Source: Roseibium marinum (GTDB taxonomy: Bacteria > Pseudomonadota > Alphaproteobacteria > Rhizobiales > Stappiaceae). Taken from it: a stretch of DNA of 64,000 nucleotides. Below are positions 42,360 to 51,689 of this stretch, piece after piece; the first letter of the stretch is position 1; every line of letters starts with the position of its first letter. Under the pieces are notes generated by a model that was not told the DNA's origin, ran no database searches, and saw nothing but the letters and a program-made list of their open reading frames with translations. Location of the stretch: NCBI RefSeq assembly GCF_002906165.1, contig NZ_PPCN01000003.1, positions 62,001 through 126,000 on the forward strand, written 5' to 3'. Both the position numbers and the translations under genes were made by a program.

Positions 42360-43900
42360 TGGAATTCCTCGGCAATATAGGGCTTGGTTTCAGTGTCGCG
42401 CTGAGCCTTACCAACATCTTCTACTGCTTCCTGGGCGCGCTACTGGGCACGCTGGTGGGCGTTATCCCGGGGCTGGGCGTTCTGGCCGCGATCTCGATGC
42501 TGTTTCCGTTGACCTTTCACCTGGAGCCCACGACCGCGCTGATCATGCTTGCCGGCATCTGGTACGGCACAACCTATGGCGGGTCCACCGCATCGATCCT
42601 GCTCAATCTGCCGGGCACGCCGGCCAACGCCGTGACCTGTCTTGACGGCTATCCGATGGCCAAGCAGGGCCGTGGCGGAGTGGCGCTGTTCATGACAACG
42701 GTGGCGTCGTTCTTCGGCGCGTCCTTCGGGATCATTCTTCTGACCCTGTTCACACCGGTCATCGCCGAATACGCGCTGCGCTTCGGTTCGGCCGAATATT
42801 TCGCCCTGATGCTGATGGGGCTGGTAGCGGCTTCCACGATCTCGGAGGGCTCGGCCATCAAGGGGCTGGCGATGGTGGTTCTTGGCATCATCATCGGGCT
42901 CGTCGGCATGGACACGCAAAGCGCCACAATTCGCTTCAGTTTCGGCGTTCTCGGCCTGTTGGAAGGCGTGAGCCTGATCGCGCTTGCCATGGGTATCTTC
43001 GGCGTGGCCGAAATCATCATGTCGGTGCGGCGTGTCAAGACGGCGGATATCGATCCCGAGACCCTGAAGCTGAGCGCGATCAAACCCACCCGGGACGACG
43101 TGCGCCGGTCCTGGTTTCCGATGCTGCGCGGGGCGTCTATGGGCTCGTTCTTCGGAACGCTGCCGGGCACCGGCCCGTCCATCGCGGCCTTTCTGTCCTA
43201 TGCGGTCGAAAAGCGGATCTCGAAAACACCCGAGCGCTTTGGCAAGGGTGCGATCGAAGGGATCATGGCGCCTGAAGCCGCGAACAACGCGGCGGACCAG
43301 ACAGCCTTCATTCCGACACTGTCGCTGGGTGTGCCGGGCAGCGCGACCATGGCGCTCATGCTGGGTGTGCTGATGATCCACGGCGTCGCGCCCGGACCGA
43401 ACCTGATTTCCTCGCAGCCCGAGCTTTTCTGGGGGCTGATCATGAGCTTCTGGGTCGGAAACGTGATCCTGCTGCTCTTGAACATCCCGCTTATCGGGGT
43501 CTGGGTACGGATGCTGACCATTCCCTACCACATCCTGTTTCCCTCGGTGCTGATGTTCATCTGCATCGGGGCGTACACCTCGGGGTTCTCGACACTCAAT
43601 ATCTGGATGGTCACCGCTTTCGGCACCCTTGGCTACCTGATGCGGATCTTCCGCTTCCCCGGTGCGCCACTGCTTCTGGGCTTCGTTCTGGGGCCGTTGA
43701 TGGAGGAGCATTTCCGCCGGGCAATGGTGCTGTCGCGCGGAGATTTCATGACGTTTTTCGACCGTCCCATCAGCGCAACCATCATGGCGCTTACGGGCTT
43801 GGTGCTGATCTGGAGTATCTGGAGCTCCGAAACGGTGCGCAAGCGCCGGGCTCCGCCAGAGGGAGAAGTGGCATTGGCGCGGGACGCAACCGACGCCTGA
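42359..43900 (+). CDS. tctA: Tripartite tricarboxylate transporter large permease (TctA)
   Basis: Twelve-helix permease, 513 residues from the ATG at 42359. The TctA hallmark GVIPGLGVLAAISMLFPLTF and GGSTASILLNLPGTPANAV are seen, with CLDGYPMAKQGRGG, and the second half LPGTGPSIAAFLSYAVEKRI. An in-frame GTG four codons upstream is possible. Overlap with tctB by one base implies coupled translation. A second complete tctCBA set lies at 59.7-62.7 kb on the other strand. Confidence 0.94.
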   Translation: MEFLGNIGLGFSVALSLTNIFYCFLGALLGTLVGVIPGLGVLAAISMLFPLTFHLEPTTALIMLAGIWYGTTYGGSTASILLNLPGTPANAVTCLDGYPMAKQGRGGVALFMTTVASFFGASFGIILLTLFTPVIAEYALRFGSAEYFALMLMGLVAASTISEGSAIKGLAMVVLGIIIGLVGMDTQSATIRFSFGVLGLLEGVSLIALAMGIFGVAEIIMSVRRVKTADIDPETLKLSAIKPTRDDVRRSWFPMLRGASMGSFFGTLPGTGPSIAAFLSYAVEKRISKTPERFGKGAIEGIMAPEAANNAADQTAFIPTLSLGVPGSATMALMLGVLMIHGVAPGPNLISSQPELFWGLIMSFWVGNVILLLLNIPLIGVWVRMLTIPYHILFPSVLMFICIGAYTSGFSTLNIWMVTAFGTLGYLMRIFRFPGAPLLLGFVLGPLMEEHFRRAMVLSRGDFMTFFDRPISATIMALTGLVLIWSIWSSETVRKRRAPPEGEVALARDATDA

Positions 43901-43926
43901 ATGACTGACAACCCAGGAGGAAACCC

Positions 43927-44877
43927 ATGAAATCCATTCTGACAGCCGCGCTGATGGCTGTGGGACTGACCCAGCCGCTTGCCGCGCAGGACTTTCCCAG
44001 CGGACCGGTAACGATCATCGTGCCCTATTCGCCCTCGGGCAATACGGACGTCTTCACCCGCCACCTTGCGCCTTACCTTGAAGAGCAGTGGGGCCAGCCG
44101 GTCGTGATCGACAATCGCCCGGGTGGCGGCTCCATGGTGGGCACCGCGCAGGCGGCGCAGGCCAAGCCTGACGGGCACACGCTGCTCATCACCACTTCGG
44201 CTTTCGTAACCGCGCCCGCGATCCAGGACGCGCTGCCTTTCGATCCGCGCGAGGACCTGACCCCGGTCGCCAATGTGGGGCATGTCTCCTACATCCTGGT
44301 GACCAACGGTGACTCGGAATTCAACACGCTGGAAGAATTTATCGATGCCAGCAAGAAAGCTCCGAAATTTGCAGCGACCGCCGGGCTTGGGACGACCACC
44401 CATTTCGCCATCGAGAAATTCATCGCCGATAGCGGCGCCGATGTCGATGTGGTGCATTTCAAGGGCGGCGGCCCGGCTGTGGTGTCGATCCTGTCGAACG
44501 AGACTGATATCTATGGCTCCTCCGTCTCCTCGGCCGGTGAAAACCTCAAGAACGGCAAGGTCAAGGCACTGGCGGTGCTCGGCAACGAGCGGATAGATGC
44601 GCTGCCCGATGTCCCCTCGACCGGAGAGCTGGGCTTCCCGGATCTCGAGATCAAGCAATGGGTCGGCGTGTTCGCTCCCGCCGGCACGGATCCGGCGATC
44701 ATTCGCAAGCTCAACGCCGACGTGAACACCGCGTTGAAGAACGAGGCGTTCGTTGCCACCGTCACGCCGCTTGACTGGACGTTGCGCGAAAGCACGCCCG
44801 AGGGTTTCGCCGAGCAAGTGGACGCTGAGTTGAACAAATGGAAAGCTCTTGCGGTAAAACAGGGCATCAAGAAGTAA
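43927..44877 (+). CDS. tctC: TTT substrate-binding receptor (TctC/Bug family)
   Basis: Periplasmic receptor, 316 residues. The signal peptide is MKSILTAALMAVGLTQPLAA with cleavage near AAQ. The mature part has the Bug pattern: VTIIVPYSPSGNTDVFTRHL, VVIDNRPGGGSMVGTAQAAQ (conserved NRPGAGG-type loop), GHTLLITTSAF, and the VDVVHFKGGGPA loop. An excellent ribosome site (AGGAGG) precedes the ATG. It ends 9 bases before a hairpin that separates it from the enzyme genes. Confidence 0.94.
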   Translation: MKSILTAALMAVGLTQPLAAQDFPSGPVTIIVPYSPSGNTDVFTRHLAPYLEEQWGQPVVIDNRPGGGSMVGTAQAAQAKPDGHTLLITTSAFVTAPAIQDALPFDPREDLTPVANVGHVSYILVTNGDSEFNTLEEFIDASKKAPKFAATAGLGTTTHFAIEKFIADSGADVDVVHFKGGGPAVVSILSNETDIYGSSVSSAGENLKNGKVKALAVLGNERIDALPDVPSTGELGFPDLEIKQWVGVFAPAGTDPAIIRKLNADVNTALKNEAFVATVTPLDWTLRESTPEGFAEQVDAELNKWKALAVKQGIKK

Positions 44878-44885
44878 CTGTCTTT

Positions 44886-44913
44886 GGGCCGGCCCGCCCG
44901 GGCCGGCCCTTTC
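44886..44913 (+). terminator. Terminator-like hairpin after tctC
   Basis: GGGCCGGCC (44886-44894) pairs with GGCCGGCCC (44901-44909) over a 6-base loop and is followed by TTT. It lies 9 bases after the tctC stop and 20 bases before the next start, so it may reduce transcription of the downstream enzymes relative to the transporter. Confidence 0.75.
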
Positions 44914-44929
44914 CAATATGGATATCACC

Positions 44930-45892
44930 ATGAACGACCTCCCGATCTGTGCCATTCTCGACGATTATCAGGATGCGGCATTTTCTTGCGCCAACTGGTC
45001 GCTCCTCGATGGTCGCGTCACGCTCCGCCGTTACGGCACACATCTGGGAGACGAGGACGCGGTCGCCGAGGCGCTTGCCGATTGCAGCATCGTGATCGCC
45101 ATGCGCGAACGCACTCCATTCCCCGCCAGCCTGCTGAAACGGCTGCCCAAGCTGAAGCTTTTGGTGACCACCGGCGCGCGCAACCGCAGTATCGATCTGG
45201 ACGCCGCCCACGCCCTTGCCATCACTGTCAGCGGCACGGGCGCCGCCGGAAACCCGGCTGCGGAGCTGGCCTGGGCCGGACTTCTCGCCTACATGCGCAA
45301 GCTGCCGGATGAAGTTGCCAATTTTCGTGCGGGCGGTCCCTGGCAGAGGGGTCTCGGCCGTTCGCTGCAAGGCCGGAAACTGGGTGTCGTCGGACTGGGG
45401 AAACTTGGTCGCCGGATGGTTCGCTTCGGTCAGGCCTTCGGCATGGAGGTCTGCGGTTGGACACGAACGGATCTGGCGTCCCGCGCCGGGGCGCTGGAAA
45501 TCGAACCGGTGACATTGCCGGAACTTTTCCAGACCAGCGACGTGATCACCGTTCAGCTCTCGCTTGTGCCGGAAACGCAGGGGCTGATTTCCTCGGACTT
45601 GCTGCGGGAGATGAAAGGCGACGCGGTCTTCGTCAACACCTCTCGCGGGCCGGTCGCGGATGAAGAAGCCCTGATCGCCGCGCTGGAGGACAAGCGCATC
45701 GGGGGAGCCGTGCTCGACGTCTTCGGGCAGGAGCCGCTGCCGGACGATCATCCCTACCGCCGTCTGCCCAACGTGCTGGCGACGCCGCATATCGGCTACG
45801 TCACGGAGGAGAATTATCGCGTCTACTACTCCGATGCGGTCGAAAACATTCTGGCCTGGCTCGATGGCACGCCGCTGCGCGAGCTCACATGA
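44930..45892 (+). CDS. D-2-hydroxyacid dehydrogenase family protein
   Basis: NAD(P)-dependent 2-hydroxyacid dehydrogenase (phosphoglycerate-dehydrogenase-like), interconverting a 2-oxo and a D-2-hydroxy acid. From ATG 44930 it has 320 residues; an ATG four codons earlier is possible. The Rossmann motif is GVVGLGKLGRRMVRFG near 145; the catalytic Arg is in VNTSRGPVADEEAL, the Glu in GQEPLPDDHP and the His in ATPHIGYVTEE. The family and the catalytic triad are clear, but the substrate is not. It may act on a hydroxydicarboxylate in the island's pathway. Confidence 0.9.
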   Translation: MNDLPICAILDDYQDAAFSCANWSLLDGRVTLRRYGTHLGDEDAVAEALADCSIVIAMRERTPFPASLLKRLPKLKLLVTTGARNRSIDLDAAHALAITVSGTGAAGNPAAELAWAGLLAYMRKLPDEVANFRAGGPWQRGLGRSLQGRKLGVVGLGKLGRRMVRFGQAFGMEVCGWTRTDLASRAGALEIEPVTLPELFQTSDVITVQLSLVPETQGLISSDLLREMKGDAVFVNTSRGPVADEEALIAALEDKRIGGAVLDVFGQEPLPDDHPYRRLPNVLATPHIGYVTEENYRVYYSDAVENILAWLDGTPLRELT

Positions 45893-45999
45893 GCGACGCC
45901 GCCCCGCCCGCTGCCGCTGCACCATGCAAAAGCGCCCTTTGGCGCTGTCTCCAGTGCGCTTGAAAGATGAAGGATGCGCGTGACATGAAGGAGGGGCCA

Positions 46000-46815
46000 T
46001 TGAGCACCGCTTTGTCCGGCGAAATCAGGTTTGTGGAAAACGGTGCCGCCAGCATCGCCTATACGGTGAGCGGTCCCGACGGCGATGATGCGCCGACACT
46101 CTGTCTTGTCGCCTCCACCGGGCGCGGACCGGAGGATTTCGCCCATCTGGCCGAAAAACTGACCGAAGCCGGTCTGCGCGTGGTCCTGCCGTGGCCGCGC
46201 GGGACCGGCCGGAGCGAGGGGCCGCTCGACGGGATAGACTTCCACGACCTCGCGGCCGATGCCGCCGCTGCGCTCGAAACCGAAGCGGGGCGAGGCGGCG
46301 CCGTGATCGTCGGTCACGCCTATGGCTGCTGGATCGCGCGAACCGTGGCCCAGGACCGGCCGGATCTGGTTCAGGGCATCGTCCTTCTGGCGGCGGGCGG
46401 TGGAAAATGGCCATCGGAATTGTCGCGCGGGATCGATGTCGCGATGGACCCGGATGCCCCGGAAGCGGAAAGACTGGCGGCGCTGCGGTTGTGCTTCTTC
46501 GCCGAAGGCCATGACCCGCGTCCCTGGCTCAAGGGCTGGTCGGGGGAGTTGGTCAAGGCTCAGCGCGCCGCGCGCACCGAAACCGGCCGGGACAGCTGGT
46601 GGTCCTCCGGGACGGCTCCCATCCTCGATATTGTCGGGTTGCAGGATCCTTTCCGTCCGGCGGATGCGCGCGACTTCTACCTCCAGGAATTCGCTCCGCG
46701 TGTGGACCTGGTAACCGTCGACGGTGCCAGCCATGCCTTGCCCGACGAAAAGCCGGACGAGGTCGCCGCGATCATGGTCCCGTGGGTCCGGGCGCTGCCG
46801 GGCATCGCGGGCTGA
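46000..46815 (+). CDS. Alpha/beta-hydrolase fold protein lacking the serine nucleophile
   Basis: The fold is clear: VVLPWPRGTGRSEGP for the strand-4 loop, the nucleophile elbow VIVGHAYGCWIART, a later acidic residue LDIVGLQDPF, and the C-terminal VDGASHALPDEKPDE with a histidine. At the elbow the expected Ser is Ala (GHAYG, codon GCC), so an ordinary serine hydrolase reaction is not possible. Some related proteins with a GHA-type elbow exist (memory), whose activity is unclear. The TTG at 46000 has a perfect AAGGAGG five bases upstream and gives 271 residues; ATG starts at 45967 or 45985 are in frame. It is encoded 107 bases after the dehydrogenase gene. Confidence 0.85.
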   Translation: MSTALSGEIRFVENGAASIAYTVSGPDGDDAPTLCLVASTGRGPEDFAHLAEKLTEAGLRVVLPWPRGTGRSEGPLDGIDFHDLAADAAAALETEAGRGGAVIVGHAYGCWIARTVAQDRPDLVQGIVLLAAGGGKWPSELSRGIDVAMDPDAPEAERLAALRLCFFAEGHDPRPWLKGWSGELVKAQRAARTETGRDSWWSSGTAPILDIVGLQDPFRPADARDFYLQEFAPRVDLVTVDGASHALPDEKPDEVAAIMVPWVRALPGIAG

Positions 46816-46852
46816 TCAGGCACGCAAATCAAGAAACGAAAGTGCAAGAGAC

Positions 46853-48943
46853 GTGAACAAGATCGTTACGGAAAAAGCGCCTCACCAGTCACCGGGGCGG
46901 GTGGATTTCGCCATGCAGGGTGAAATCGCTGTGCTGACCATCGACAATCCGCCGGTGAATGCCGGATCTCATGCAGTGCGCAAGGGCATCGTCGAAGGCA
47001 TCCAGGCCGCTCACGCCGCCGGCGCGAGCGGGGCGGTGCTCATCGGGGCAGGCCGTTGCTTCGTCGCCGGCTCGGATCTGCGGGAATTCGGCAAGCCGCT
47101 TGTCTGGCCCGAACTTCCCGATGTGATCGCCGCGCTCGAGCAGGCGCCTTTCCCGGTCGTGGCGGCGCTGCACGGTGTGGCCCTTGGCGGCGGGCTGGAG
47201 CTCTCGCTGGGATGCGACTATCGCATCGCCGCGCCGGACACCGAAGTGGGCCTGCCGGAGGTAAGCCTTGGTTTCGTTCCCGGCGCGGGAGGCACCCAGC
47301 GCCTGCCGCGTCTTGTCGGCCGTGCCCTTGCAATCGACCTTATTTGCCGCGCCGCGCGTATTCCGGCAACCAGGGCGCATGACATCGGGCTGGTCGATGC
47401 CCTCGCTGAAGGCGATCTGCTGGAGGCAGCAATAGCATTCCTCAAGGAACGGCGTCCCAAGCGGATCGCCAGGAACCTGACTCCGCCGAATGAGCCGGAC
47501 GAAGCCATCGAGGCCGCCGCTGCTGCGGCGCTCAGGCGCGGCAAGGGACGCCCCAACGTCGCCGAAGCGATCCGGCTGGTAAAAGCTTCCGCCGGAGACG
47601 CGCAGGCGGCCCTGGCCGATGAACGTGCGGTCTTCCAGAAGTTACGATTGAGCGCGGATGCCGTCGCTCTGCGATACCTGTTTTTCGCCGAACGCAAGGC
47701 CGCTTCCATCGACGGGCTCGACATGTCGGCTGCCCGCGCGGTGACAAGCGTTGCCGTGATTGGCGGCGGCACGATGGGGCAGGGCATCGTCCGGACGTTT
47801 CTCGCTGCCGGACTTCCCGTTGTCCTGATCGAACGCGACGAGGCCGCGCTGGCGGCGTCTATGGAAAAGATTGCCGCGAACCTGGCGGAGCAGGTCCGCA
47901 AGGGGCGACTGGATACCGAGACCGCAGACGCCCGCAAGGCGGCGCTCAGTGGCGCGGTGGACTATTCCGCGTTGAGCGGTTGCGACCTCGTCATTGAAGC
48001 GGTGTTTGAGGAAATGTCGGTCAAGAAGGACGTTCTGAGCCGGCTTGAGGCGGTTCTTTCGCCCGAGGCGATCATTGCGACGAATACCTCCTATCTCGAT
48101 ATCGACGAAATGGCGGCGGAACTGGCGCGGCCAGAACGGGTGCTCGGTCTGCATTTCTTCAGCCCCGCCGATATCATGAAACTGCTGGAGGTTGTGCGCG
48201 CCGGCGCGACTTCCGATGCCGTGCTGGCAACCGGGCTGAAACTGGCGCGCAAGCTGGGCAAGCAACCCGTCGTTGCCCGTGTTGGAGAAGGCTTCATCGG
48301 CAACCGCATCTATGCCGCCTATCGCCGCCGGGCCGAGCTTCTGGTGCTGGACGGGGCTTCCCCGCAAGCGGTCGATGCGGCCGCGACATCGTTCGGCTTC
48401 GCCATGGGACCGTTTGCGGTCTCCGACATGTCGGGCCTCGACATCGCCTGGGCCATGCGCAAGCGGCAGGCGGCAACACGGGACCCGAAGGCGCGCTATG
48501 TCACCATTCCCGACAGGCTTTGCGAAGCCGGCCGGCTGGGACGCAAGACCGGCAAGGGCTGGTACGATTATGCTTCGGGCAAGGCGCAGCCCGATCCGGA
48601 AGTCGCGGACCTGATCGAGGCCGCAAGGGCTGAGTCCGGTGTAACGGCGCGCGGTTTCGATACGCAGACCATCCAGCGCCAGTTGCTGGCCGCCATCGTG
48701 AACGAGGCGGCCTGTCTACTGGACGAGGGCGTCGCGCAGCGGGCCTCCGATGTCGATGTGGCGCTGACAAACGGCTATGGCTTCCCGCGCTGGCGGGGCG
48801 GCCCACTTTACTGGGCGTATCAGCAGGACCGGGCGGCGCTGCGTGCCGATCTCGACGCCCTGGCCGAGGCGGTCGGGCCAGGGCGTCGCACCGGTCCGGT
48901 GGACAGAATTCTCGACCAGATTGAAATCCCACAGGAGGGCTGA
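46853..48943 (+). CDS. Fused enoyl-CoA hydratase / 3-hydroxyacyl-CoA dehydrogenase
   Basis: Two consecutive steps of beta-oxidation in one protein, 696 residues from the GTG at 46853 (the open frame reaches back into the preceding gene, which was not accepted). Enoyl-CoA hydratase domain, about 20-200: PVVAALHGVALGGGLELSLG and GLPEVSLGFVPGAGGTQRLP, with both catalytic glutamates. NAD domain from about 295: VIGGGTMGQGIVRTFLAAGL, VIEAVFEEMSVKKDVL and the catalytic histidine in LGLHFFSPADIMKLLE. The C-terminal 3HCDH domain repeats after about 490. No thiolase is fused; it is encoded by the next gene. The closest functional analogues are FadJ- and PimF-type enzymes. Confidence 0.94.
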   Translation: MNKIVTEKAPHQSPGRVDFAMQGEIAVLTIDNPPVNAGSHAVRKGIVEGIQAAHAAGASGAVLIGAGRCFVAGSDLREFGKPLVWPELPDVIAALEQAPFPVVAALHGVALGGGLELSLGCDYRIAAPDTEVGLPEVSLGFVPGAGGTQRLPRLVGRALAIDLICRAARIPATRAHDIGLVDALAEGDLLEAAIAFLKERRPKRIARNLTPPNEPDEAIEAAAAAALRRGKGRPNVAEAIRLVKASAGDAQAALADERAVFQKLRLSADAVALRYLFFAERKAASIDGLDMSAARAVTSVAVIGGGTMGQGIVRTFLAAGLPVVLIERDEAALAASMEKIAANLAEQVRKGRLDTETADARKAALSGAVDYSALSGCDLVIEAVFEEMSVKKDVLSRLEAVLSPEAIIATNTSYLDIDEMAAELARPERVLGLHFFSPADIMKLLEVVRAGATSDAVLATGLKLARKLGKQPVVARVGEGFIGNRIYAAYRRRAELLVLDGASPQAVDAAATSFGFAMGPFAVSDMSGLDIAWAMRKRQAATRDPKARYVTIPDRLCEAGRLGRKTGKGWYDYASGKAQPDPEVADLIEAARAESGVTARGFDTQTIQRQLLAAIVNEAACLLDEGVAQRASDVDVALTNGYGFPRWRGGPLYWAYQQDRAALRADLDALAEAVGPGRRTGPVDRILDQIEIPQEG

Positions 48944-48946
48944 GCG

Positions 48947-50149
48947 ATGCAGACAGTCTATATCTGCGACTATATCCGCACCCCGATCGGCCGCTACGGC
49001 GGCAGCCTGTCGTCGATCCGCACCGACGATCTGGCCGCGCTGCCGCTGAAGGCTCTTCGGGACCGTCACGCGGACCTCGACTGGGATGCCGTCGTGGACG
49101 TCATCTATGGCTGCGCCAACCAGGCTGGTGAGGACAATCGCAGCGTCGCGCGCATGGCGTTGCTGCTGGCGGGCCTGCCGGAGACTGTGTCCGGCACCAC
49201 GATCAACCGCCTCTGCGGCTCGGGCATGGACGCTGTTCTGTCCGCATGGCGGCGGTTGGCGGTCGGCGAGGGCGATCTCGCCATCGCCGGCGGTGTTGAA
49301 AGCATGAGCCGCGCGCCCTTCGTCGTGCCAAAAGCCACCAGCGCTTTTTCCCGCCAGAGCGCCATGGAGGACACGACCATCGGCTGGCGCTTCATCAATC
49401 CGGAGATGGACCGGGTCTACGGCACGGACTCAATGCCCGAAACGGCGGAGAACGTGGCGGAGGAGTTCGGTATCTCACGTGAGGATCAGGACGCCTTTGC
49501 GCTCAGATCGCAGGATCGCGCCGCGGCGGCGATAGCCTCCGGCGTGCTGAGCGAAGAGATCGTCCCGGTTGCCGTTCCCCAACGCAAGGGCGCCCCTGTC
49601 GTCTTCGACACGGATGAGCACCCGCGCGCGACCACAGCCGGGAAGCTGGCCTCGCTGCCCGCGCCATTCCGCAAGGGGGGCTCGGTAACGGCGGGCAATG
49701 CGTCCGGCGTCAATGACGGCGCGGCGGCGCTGATCCTGGCGACCGCCGAAGGCGCGAAACGCCACGGATTGACGCCACTGGCCCGCATCACCGGCGGAGC
49801 GACAGCCGGTGTGGCGCCGAGGATCATGGGGATCGGCCCGGCGCCTGCGACGGAGAAGTTTTGTGCGCGGCTCGGCCTGTCGCCCGCAGATTTCGACGTA
49901 ATCGAACTGAACGAAGCTTTCGCCAGCCAGGCGCTGGCGGTCCTGCGCCGTCTCGGCTTGCCGGACGATGCCGATCATGTGAACCCGCGGGGCGGCGCCA
50001 TCGCGCTTGGTCATCCGCTTGGCATGTCCGGTGCCCGGATCACCGGAACGGCCGCACAGGCGCTCGCTCGCGGTGAAGGTAAAACGGCGCTTGCCACCAT
50101 GTGTATCGGCGTGGGGCAGGGCATAGCGATATCGCTGGAGGCGGTGTGA
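48947..50149 (+). CDS. Acetyl-CoA acyltransferase, PcaF-type thiolase
   Basis: Thiolytic cleavage of a 3-oxoacyl-CoA; members near this sequence split 3-oxoadipyl-CoA into succinyl-CoA and acetyl-CoA. The 400 residues show the nucleophilic cysteine in [23 protein letters not shown], the [11 protein letters not shown] block, [16 protein letters not shown] with the catalytic His, and the second cysteine in [10 protein letters not shown]. The start has AGGAGGG upstream, and only three bases separate it from the previous gene. Pathway logic: it completes the hydratase/dehydrogenase of the preceding gene. Confidence 0.95.
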   Translation: MQTVYICDYIRTPIGRYGGSLSSIRTDDLAALPLKALRDRHADLDWDAVVDVIYGCANQAGEDNRSVARMALLLAGLPETVSGTTINRLCGSGMDAVLSAWRRLAVGEGDLAIAGGVESMSRAPFVVPKATSAFSRQSAMEDTTIGWRFINPEMDRVYGTDSMPETAENVAEEFGISREDQDAFALRSQDRAAAAIASGVLSEEIVPVAVPQRKGAPVVFDTDEHPRATTAGKLASLPAPFRKGGSVTAGNASGVNDGAAALILATAEGAKRHGLTPLARITGGATAGVAPRIMGIGPAPATEKFCARLGLSPADFDVIELNEAFASQALAVLRRLGLPDDADHVNPRGGAIALGHPLGMSGARITGTAAQALARGEGKTALATMCIGVGQGIAISLEAV

Positions 50150-50150
50150 A

Positions 50151-50810
50151 ATGATGAAACTGCATTGGTCCCCTCGCTCACCTTTCGTCCGCAAGGTGAT
50201 GATCGCGCTACACGAGACCGGGCTGCTCGACGAAGTCGAATGCATTCGGTCCGTGGTGGCGGTTCATCTGCCGCCCAACGAGCAGGTGATGCCCGACAAT
50301 CCGCTCGGCAAGATCCCGGTGCTCGTGACGGACGAGGGCAAGAGCGTCTTCGACAGCCGGGTGATTTGCGAATATCTCGACATGAAGTCGGGAACCGGCC
50401 TTTTTCCCGTCGATCCCGTCGCGCGGCTCGATCAGCTCCGCTGGCAGGCGCTGGCCGATGGACTGACCGATATTCTGCTGATCTGGCGCACGGAACTTTC
50501 GCGCGAAAGCGGCCCGTGGCAAGCGGTCACCGAGGGCTGGCTGATCAAGGCCCGCGCCGCGATGGCCCGGCTCGAAAAGGAGGCGCCGGCCCTGGAGGCC
50601 GCCGACTTCGGCATAGGTCATATCGCGCTGATCTGCGCCCTCGGGCAACTTGACTTCCGCTGGTCCGATTGCCGCTGGCGCGATCATTTTCCTGCCCTGT
50701 CCGAACTGGAAGCCCGCATGGCGAAGCGCCCTTCGGTTGTCGCTACGGCGGTTGTGGACGATCAGGACAGCGGCGCCGGTGACCTGATCAGGGGAAATCT
50801 GGCTTTCTGA
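50151..50810 (+). CDS. Glutathione S-transferase family protein
   Basis: 219 residues: N-terminal thioredoxin-like domain with the active-site region HWSPRSPFVRKVMIALHETG (Ser rather than Tyr) and the glutathione motifs NPLGKIPVLV and SRVICEYLD, then an all-helical C-terminal domain. It follows the thiolase gene by one base, so it belongs to the operon. In catabolic clusters such proteins often isomerise or open rings with glutathione, e.g. maleylpyruvate-type steps (family knowledge); that role here is only possible. Confidence 0.85.
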   Translation: MMKLHWSPRSPFVRKVMIALHETGLLDEVECIRSVVAVHLPPNEQVMPDNPLGKIPVLVTDEGKSVFDSRVICEYLDMKSGTGLFPVDPVARLDQLRWQALADGLTDILLIWRTELSRESGPWQAVTEGWLIKARAAMARLEKEAPALEAADFGIGHIALICALGQLDFRWSDCRWRDHFPALSELEARMAKRPSVVATAVVDDQDSGAGDLIRGNLAF

Positions 50811-50822
50811 AAGGCTGCCGGT

Positions 50823-50863
50823 CACAAGCATAAAGTATTAAAACTAGATTTTATGATTGATAG
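50823..50863. promoter_or_regulatory. AT-rich motif upstream of the GntR gene, candidate operator
   Basis: CACAAGCATAAA at 50823 is followed 28 bases on by TTATGATTGATAG (50851-50863). The same two blocks occur upstream of the minus-strand CoA-transferase gene at 59445 and 59464 (CACAAGCAAAAA and TTATGATTCATTG). The similarity suggests a shared regulator site. Confidence 0.35.
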
Positions 50864-50911
50864 CGCCTGCCGGTCCCCTTAGTCTATGTGGGAACCAATT
50901 AAGGGAGCCTC

Positions 50912-51664
50912 ATGGCAGACGTAAAGTCAGACAACGCGACCGTCCAGGCGTTGCAGAAGAGCAATGTCTCGCGCTACATCCAGCTCGCCAGCCTGTTCCG
51001 CCAGCGGATCGAGAGCGGCGAGTGGGATGTCGGCAGCCAGATCCCCACGGTGAAGGAACTCGCCGAACAGTGCGGCGTCGCGACAATGACGATCCGTCAA
51101 TCGCTGGACATCCTTGAAAAGGAAGGTCTTATCGAGCGCTACCGCGCAAAGGGCACCTTTGTCGTGGAACGGCCCAAGCGTGACTTGTGGTGCGAGGTCA
51201 AGACCGACTGGACGGGCATGCTGATCGCGCGCGACAACGCAACGATCGAGATCCTGGGCGTGGAGCCAGGTGCTCATTTGCCTCGCCATGAAGGCGACAC
51301 GGGCAATGCGGCGCCCTCCTACCGCCACTTGCGGCGCAAGCACAGCCGCAACGGCCAGGCCTTCCTGCTGGCCGATGTGTTTATCGACGAGCGGATCTGC
51401 GAGCATATCCCGGAAGAAAATTATACCAAGGTCACCGCCATGCGGCTGGTGGCGGATATTCCCGGCCAGACGGTAGCGAATGCCAACCAGATCGTGACCA
51501 TCGGCTCCGCCGATCTGGAAACCGCGACGCATCTCAACATGTCCATCGGCGACCCGATAGCGCGCGTGCAACGCATTGCGGTCAACCAGAACGGCGACAT
51601 CATCCTGCTTGCCAACGGAATCTATCGCGGCGACATGATGAAGATCGAAGTCAAGCTGCGTTAG
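50912..51664 (+). CDS. GntR-family regulator with UTRA domain
   Basis: 250 residues. Winged helix-turn-helix at about 15-90 (ASLFRQRIESGEWDVGSQIP, VKELAEQCGVATMTIRQSLD, IERYRAKGTFVV), followed by a UTRA effector domain (about 105-245; LLADVFIDERICEHIP). HutC/FarR-type regulators respond to small organic acids or sugars bound to UTRA. It lies 100 bases after the GST gene and faces the enoyl-CoA hydratase gene on the other strand, i.e. at the junction of the two arms of the island, and is the only regulator in it. It most likely controls both arms. Confidence 0.93.
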   Translation: MADVKSDNATVQALQKSNVSRYIQLASLFRQRIESGEWDVGSQIPTVKELAEQCGVATMTIRQSLDILEKEGLIERYRAKGTFVVERPKRDLWCEVKTDWTGMLIARDNATIEILGVEPGAHLPRHEGDTGNAAPSYRHLRRKHSRNGQAFLLADVFIDERICEHIPEENYTKVTAMRLVADIPGQTVANANQIVTIGSADLETATHLNMSIGDPIARVQRIAVNQNGDIILLANGIYRGDMMKIEVKLR

Positions 51665-51689
51665 AGCACCTGCCCGGTCCTTGTCGAAC

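Noticed and set aside
42440..43711. 423-codon minus-strand frame across tctA
   Set aside because: Antisense shadow, His/Arg/Gln-rich, and without any membrane or enzyme motif.
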